Assembly: GCA_019417975.1 (NCBI GenBank)
Contig: DYCT01000052.1
Coordinates: forward strand, 1-9,708
DNA: 9,708 nt
Origin: Bacteroides sp.
Lineage (GTDB): Bacteria; Bacteroidota; Bacteroidia; Bacteroidales; Bacteroidaceae
Direction: 5' to 3'
Of this stretch, positions 5,259 to 9,708 are shown in pieces. A program made the translations under genes and the position numbers. Positions within the stretch are counted from its first letter, which is position 1; every line of letters begins with the position of its first letter. Under the pieces are notes generated by a model. The model was not told the origin of the DNA and did no database searches. It worked only from the letters and a program-made list of their open reading frames with translations.

Positions 5259-7472
5259 TTATTTATCGTAAACCAATGAAATGTCGTCAATCGTCAGCGT
5301 ACTGCCCAACCATACATCGGAATATTCATGGCGAACAAGATTGCCATTACCATCAAGCAAATAATAGACGGCTGTCGTCTTACTGCCATTATAAGGCAAC
5401 TGATTTCCGGTATAGATACTCGACTGGAACATTACACAAATGTATTTACACTTGGCATAGACTTGGTTGTCGACATAATCGAGGGAGACAATCTGCTCGG
5501 TCCAAGCAGACTGTGCCGCACCGCTCTCGAAATGCTTGGAGATGATTTCCTTCTTCGAAGCATCAAGCAACTTGATATCGACACACCAGATATCGGACTT
5601 ATATGGTGCATACATATACCAGAATTTCAACGCGGTAGGTCGGTTACTCCAATACACCTCTGTATCCAATGTCAACACGTCCTTACCACCATTACTGTCA
5701 TTAAAGAATCCACTGGTACCCATAGTCAGGGTGGAAGTTCCAGCAAAAAGCTGAGCCGGCTTCTTATTATAATCGCGCACAGTACCTACCATATTACCAC
5801 GACCATTTACTGTAGTGTGAAGCTCTGCTGCCAATCCGGTGCCGCCACGCCCTTCTACATACGACACTGCGTGGTAACCATTGTAGTTGTAGACGTTAAC
5901 ACTTGCATTATTGCGGTGACGGGTCGTAAACAAGTTGTTGGTATCCCAAAATTTATCACTCTTATCGGAGCTCCATGGATAGAAGCAATAACGTCCGCTT
6001 TTGTAGTTTTCAGCATTCCAACTGTCCATATTAGAGTTGGGCATCTGCACCGGAGTTTCCAATTCTACATCCACTTCATTGGTATAGAACTTATCGCGAT
6101 AGATAGCACGTACCTGATATTTCTTATCTTTAGGATGCTCGGCAAACTTCTGCGTACGCACAGCATTGAGGTTTTGCCAAGTGTTACCATTGTCTGATGT
6201 GTACTGAAATACCAATTTCTTCATCAGATTGGCTGCTACTCCGGTAGTGACTTGCGGCTCTTCGATGGTAAACTCTCTCGACCACATCTGCTCGGGCAAC
6301 GCTTTGATAGTGAATACCGGATACTTGGTACGAATGGTATAGGTCTGCAACGGTGTCCAGCGACCTGTCGACTTAACACGTACAGCCAAGGTGTTTTCGG
6401 TATCTGCGCCTGAATCGACGGTCATCAGCGAATCGGTCTGAACAATCCAAGAGCCGGATGTCTGACTGCCATCGGGGATTTGGAATCCAAGTTCGGCAAA
6501 CTTATCGCGTTGCCAAGGTGCAAGGGTAGACAGCGTATATGTACCATTCAGAATCTTATAACGAGGGTCGTTGAAGTCGACTGTAAACTCCATATCCTGC
6601 AATGGGCGAGCTGCCGTATAGGTAACGGTAGCAGCAACATTGTTTTCTGTTTCGGTAAATACCAACTGATTGTTCGAATCGAAGCCCGAAGCTGTAATCT
6701 TAGGACTCGGCAAATAATCTTGCGGAATGGTCTCTGTAACACTGACCGGTTTCGATTCATCTTCAACACGGATATCGAAGATAACACCATCCATAGCACC
6801 CGATTCAACGGTGAGCGTATATTTATATAAGTATCCGGCCTTGACAGCATCTACCTCGCCCAATTTCTTGCGATAAGGTTGATTGGTCTCCACCCACATT
6901 CCGGTGAGGTAGAAAGCAATCGACTGGTCGGCCTTGAAATAGAAATTAGCTGAATCGCCGAACTTCCAAGTGGCAGTACCCGTAGGGACTACTGCTTCTA
7001 CACCCAAATCGCGCACCAGTTTCTGCAATTCATCGCCATTGGTAAACTCGAACGCAGCTACAGCATTAAGCACTTTGCAATGCAAGTCTACAGTTTGTGC
7101 TTTACCCGCCACAACGGTGATGGGCTGAACTTGCGATTCATAATAAGGAGCATCAAGTGCGATGTCGGGGTTTGTACCAAAAATGGCTTGCACAGTATAT
7201 TCACCAGGCTTAAGCAACAAATTCCCGGCATTAATTTCAGCACACGTGCTTTGGTGAATCAATTTAGAATCTGGCTGACTATAGACCGATATATCAAACA
7301 GCCCAGTCATCTCTGTAGTAAAAGCCGGAAGAGCACGGGTCTCACCACCCTCATCAGTAATATTTACCTGAAGCGACCCTGTACTCAACACATCTTCTTC
7401 CTGACACGATACTGCAAAGATAAACAGCATCGACATCAGCATCATCCATCTGTTTATTTTTATTTTACTCAT
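5259..7472 (-). CDS. DUF4493-PCMD domain surface lipoprotein
   Basis: The 737-aa product has a charged start (KIKINR), a hydrophobic segment and a lipobox ending AVSC (Cys23), followed by QEED, a strong surface-export signature. Domains: DUF4493 from about residue 32 to 240 (KPGEYTV at 88-94), a middle beta-rich Ig-like region to about 475, and a C-terminal PCMD domain (476-737) starting PNSNMDSW and ending GSTLTIDDISLVYDK. PCMD (putative carbohydrate metabolism domain) folds as a jelly roll and is suspected, not shown, to bind glycans. An ATG at 7490 would add six residues. ATG 7472 is preferred because it puts the basic residues at the signal-peptide start and overlaps the previous stop by only eight bases (ATGAGTAA), typical of coupling. 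No catalytic motif is recognised. Confidence 0.83.
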   Translation of the reverse strand: MSKIKINRWMMLMSMLFIFAVSCQEEDVLSTGSLQVNITDEGGETRALPAFTTEMTGLFDISVYSQPDSKLIHQSTCAEINAGNLLLKPGEYTVQAIFGTNPDIALDAPYYESQVQPITVVAGKAQTVDLHCKVLNAVAAFEFTNGDELQKLVRDLGVEAVVPTGTATWKFGDSANFYFKADQSIAFYLTGMWVETNQPYRKKLGEVDAVKAGYLYKYTLTVESGAMDGVIFDIRVEDESKPVSVTETIPQDYLPSPKITASGFDSNNQLVFTETENNVAATVTYTAARPLQDMEFTVDFNDPRYKILNGTYTLSTLAPWQRDKFAELGFQIPDGSQTSGSWIVQTDSLMTVDSGADTENTLAVRVKSTGRWTPLQTYTIRTKYPVFTIKALPEQMWSREFTIEEPQVTTGVAANLMKKLVFQYTSDNGNTWQNLNAVRTQKFAEHPKDKKYQVRAIYRDKFYTNEVDVELETPVQMPNSNMDSWNAENYKSGRYCFYPWSSDKSDKFWDTNNLFTTRHRNNASVNVYNYNGYHAVSYVEGRGGTGLAAELHTTVNGRGNMVGTVRDYNKKPAQLFAGTSTLTMGTSGFFNDSNGGKDVLTLDTEVYWSNRPTALKFWYMYAPYKSDIWCVDIKLLDASKKEIISKHFESGAAQSAWTEQIVSLDYVDNQVYAKCKYICVMFQSSIYTGNQLPYNGSKTTAVYYLLDGNGNLVRHEYSDVWLGSTLTIDDISLVYDK

Positions 7473-9087
7473 AGAAAAGTTCAAATTCATCTACCCATAA
7501 AGTACTTCCATTACCTACCTGACCTTTTACTTTTGCACCTTCGAACTCACCACCATAACGACTGGAAGTAGCTACAATGGTAATGGATGCCGGTTTCGCT
7601 TTCAAGTCAGTATATTCAATATCGAACGAAAATTTCTGATATGTATCTACCGACTCTGTCCCTATAAACTCGCCATAACCAAACATACTGCCTGCAGCAT
7701 CCCACAACTTAAGATAGATGTGACATTCGTCATTAACAAGGTTACCCGGATAAGAACCATGATTAATCGGCTTCGACTGATATTTATAATATCCTTCCAT
7801 ACGGGTAGGACGAGCTCCTGTATATGGACGACCAAAGCTGACACTTGCCGAAGGAGTACCCATATTGGTCTTGTACTTACCAATAAAAAGATTACCTGCT
7901 GCAGCTCCCACCAAGGTAACTCCCGTGATGGATTGCATCTTGGCGGCCCTGCCTCTATAAGCCTCGCTTCCATCTACCGGAACAGTAATAGGATCGTGTC
8001 CACCTGCCAAAGTAGAAGTAACACCTTCGTTACCGGTCCCCCAAAAAGCTTGCGGATTATCGTAGTTGTCTCCTACCGGATTGGCATACCAGTTCTTACC
8101 TTTCTGTGTCCATGTATCGAAATTCAGATTCGGTATTTCTACAATCTTCTCGGTGGTAAAAGTAGACTCGCTACCGGCTACTCCATCCACGACAATGCGC
8201 CAAGCATAGGTAACATCATCATCCAAACCGGAAATAGTAGCCTTAAAAGTGGTATTCGTAGGATAAGTAACAGCTTCTTCGGAGAGTGTATTCCACTCGG
8301 TATCTGCTTCCTTCCTATATTCGATAACAGCTTTTTTACCTTGCTTGATACCTCCATTGACAATTGCTTTCTTTGCCCATACTTCTACTTCACCTTGCGA
8401 AGAGATGAGCTCGGTAGTAAGGACATCTACAATCCATTCGCCCATATAATGGGTGCCACGATAGGCTTTAAAATACTGCGGACGACTGAAATCGTGTACC
8501 GTAGCCGGGTCGGGAATGAAAACACTCTTGCTACCCTCCAACTTCATTTCCTTAATGGTTATGTCGGTAAGCGACTGATCTGTATCGACATAAACAATGG
8601 CAATGCGGTTTTTCACATCAATGACAGGTTTCCCTACTTGATGCTCCACCGAGATAATACGTTCGATTTGCTGGTTGACCGAAATCTTCCAGTAATAATC
8701 CTGATAAGTACGAAGTAAGAAAGTAACAGGGTTTGTAAAATCGATGACTGTATTAGCCACACTTGGCAATTCGGCCAACGAAGTAAAAGAGAAATCGGGA
8801 TATTTTAAAATGTCGTGACAACGATTGGAATCAGGAATAATTTTCGACTCGGTATTGGCCACAAACTTGGAAACTACAATACTGTCAATCAATGCATCCT
8901 CGCCTACAGTCAGTTCTACAGTACGACTATTCGGGTCAATCTTGGCCGTAGCTGTCTGACCCAACACCTCCATTTCGGAAATCTCGCCCACGATATACGG
9001 ATAAGGAAGGTCGTTCTTGATACAAGAACTCACAGCCAATGCAAGCAACAACAATCCACTTAGGAAGTTTATTCTATTTATCTTCAT
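7465..9087 (-). CDS. PCMD domain lipoprotein with Ig-like N-terminal modules
   Basis: The 540-aa product has a signal peptide with lipobox VSSC (Cys22) followed by IKND, less acidic than in its two downstream neighbours. Residues ~40-225 hold two copies of a beta-sandwich module, each with an IDxxxR start, an L-x-D-I/S-I-V/T strand, an xPDP/S...DFS-P stretch and an ending like YYWKISV (the cadherin-like or DUF5018-like type). A fibronectin-III-like module follows (~228-312, with TYAWRIVVDG), then a C-terminal PCMD domain (317-540) starting PNLNFDTW and ending GSTLWVDEFELFYE. It shares the PCMD start and end patterns with the downstream protein but has unrelated N-terminal modules. Its ATG is only three bases after the stop of the beta-barrel gene. 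A role in surface ligand or glycan binding is inference. Confidence 0.83.
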   Translation of the reverse strand: MKINRINFLSGLLLLALAVSSCIKNDLPYPYIVGEISEMEVLGQTATAKIDPNSRTVELTVGEDALIDSIVVSKFVANTESKIIPDSNRCHDILKYPDFSFTSLAELPSVANTVIDFTNPVTFLLRTYQDYYWKISVNQQIERIISVEHQVGKPVIDVKNRIAIVYVDTDQSLTDITIKEMKLEGSKSVFIPDPATVHDFSRPQYFKAYRGTHYMGEWIVDVLTTELISSQGEVEVWAKKAIVNGGIKQGKKAVIEYRKEADTEWNTLSEEAVTYPTNTTFKATISGLDDDVTYAWRIVVDGVAGSESTFTTEKIVEIPNLNFDTWTQKGKNWYANPVGDNYDNPQAFWGTGNEGVTSTLAGGHDPITVPVDGSEAYRGRAAKMQSITGVTLVGAAAGNLFIGKYKTNMGTPSASVSFGRPYTGARPTRMEGYYKYQSKPINHGSYPGNLVNDECHIYLKLWDAAGSMFGYGEFIGTESVDTYQKFSFDIEYTDLKAKPASITIVATSSRYGGEFEGAKVKGQVGNGSTLWVDEFELFYE

Positions 9088-9090
9088 GCC

Positions 9091-9708
9091 TTACAAATAT
9101 AAAGTCAAACCTATGTTCAATGAGAACAAATCAATTTTGAAGTCGCCAGAGCTTTTACGACGATGACTATGTTCTACCTGGTTGGTTATCTGGTCGGTCC
9201 AGCTAAAGTCGAGACCTACAATACCGATAGACACTTCGACCGAAGCAAAATTGCTAACGAAAGCCGTAAGACCCGGTGCACAACCTATCTGCAGATTGTT
9301 TACTTTCTGCCAAGTACCGGTCATTGAAGTCCCCGTACCCGAGGTTGTCTTACCCTGTCCATAGCCGTAAGTGATACGCATCTCATTGAAGAATCCGAAG
9401 ATTTTACTTCCTCCTAACGCCATGTAAGTACGAGCAAATCCTGAGGCCGACACTTTATGACTGAGATAACGGTAGTTCTCAATCTGAAAAGAAAGATCAT
9501 CGCCCAGGTTAATGTCGATATTACCTAAGTTGACATATGTACGTCCATACGTAGCACGCAGACCCACAGCTATGTTATCCTTAATAAAATAACCTACAAA
9601 CGGACTGATTTTAAACGTATATCCATTCGCATTAATATCGTCGAGTACTAAAAACTTAAAGCCATCCTGTTCATTCTCTGTATACGAAAAAGTAGCACCC
9701 CCCAACCA
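9091..9708 (-). CDS. outer-membrane beta-barrel protein, 5' end beyond the window
   Basis: The frame stays open to the window edge (last codons read W-L-G-G), so the signal peptide and first strands are missing; about 205 residues are visible. Alternating aromatic/polar strands, a FKISPFVGYFIKDNIAVGLR segment typical of small Bacteroidota porin-like barrels, and a final strand SLNIGLTLYL fit an eight- to ten-stranded outer-membrane barrel. The chain ends in Leu where the usual last residue is Phe. It is the first visible gene of the operon, three bases before the PCMD lipoprotein. A barrel encoded with surface lipoproteins suggests it anchors or exports them, but this is inference. The operon promoter is not in the window. 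Confidence 0.8.
   Translation of the reverse strand, partial: WLGGATFSYTENEQDGFKFLVLDDINANGYTFKISPFVGYFIKDNIAVGLRATYGRTYVNLGNIDINLGDDLSFQIENYRYLSHKVSASGFARTYMALGGSKIFGFFNEMRITYGYGQGKTTSGTGTSMTGTWQKVNNLQIGCAPGLTAFVSNFASVEVSIGIVGLDFSWTDQITNQVEHSHRRKSSGDFKIDLFSLNIGLTLYL

Noticed and set aside
5328..6197. A long open frame (289 codons) on the plus strand inside the DUF4493-PCMD gene
   Set aside because: It is antisense to a clear lipoprotein gene with signal peptide and domain matches, has no promoter or coherent family motifs, and is explained by the codon use of the opposite strand.
4584..7472. The two DUF4493 genes as one gene split by a frameshift
   Set aside because: Each has its own signal peptide and lipobox, and the first ends in a complete PCMD domain. 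They are paralogous neighbours.
7720..8718. A 332-codon plus-strand open frame opposite the PCMD lipoprotein gene
   Set aside because: The minus-strand gene is well supported by lipobox, repeats of Ig-like modules and the PCMD domain; the antisense product is Ile/Arg/Thr-rich with no recognisable domain.

Overview
The window looks like chromosomal DNA of a Bacteroides-type member of the Bacteroidota. Three things point there: near-consensus Bacteroidales promoters (TTTG, 19-21 bp, TAnnTTTG) ahead of several genes, predicted lipoproteins with acidic residues just after the lipidated cysteine, and DUF4493 and PCMD domain proteins, families known mainly from gut Bacteroidota. I see no rRNA, tRNA, insertion sequence, integrase or CRISPR array.

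Left part (1-4070): ordinary housekeeping-type genes with separate transcription signals. A class I glutamine amidotransferase of the PabA/TrpG type (174-743, +) converges on a secreted protein made of 14 uninterrupted MORN repeats (988-2154, -). A strong two-way hairpin terminator (770-813) lies between them, and a near-consensus minus-strand promoter (871-902) points at it, which suggests a roughly 100-nt small RNA. Next comes an M16-family protein without the HxxEH zinc motif (2225-3523, -). It is divergent from a short HPPK (FolK)-like protein (3705-4070, +), and the two promoter regions overlap. PabA and FolK both belong to folate synthesis but are not co-transcribed here.

Middle part (4043-4583): a 51-codon minus-strand frame (4043-4198) encodes a glycine-rich membrane segment plus a basic tail and overlaps the 3' end of the FolK-like gene. 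Just upstream of it lies an array of about five 22-bp tandem repeats, each centred on a near-palindrome (4241-4350). The last repeats fold into a large hairpin. This is the least explained stretch of the window. A rho-independent terminator (4461-4495) for the operon on the right closes the region.

Right part (4584-9708): one tightly packed minus-strand operon. In transcription order it holds an outer-membrane beta-barrel protein (5' end beyond the window), a lipoprotein with Ig-like domains and a C-terminal PCMD domain, a second lipoprotein with DUF4493 and PCMD domains, and a small DUF4493 lipoprotein. The junctions are a 3-bp gap, an 8-bp overlap and a 9-bp gap, so translational coupling is likely. 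My inference is that the products form a cell-surface assembly, perhaps for binding glycans or other ligands. No function is proven by the sequence.
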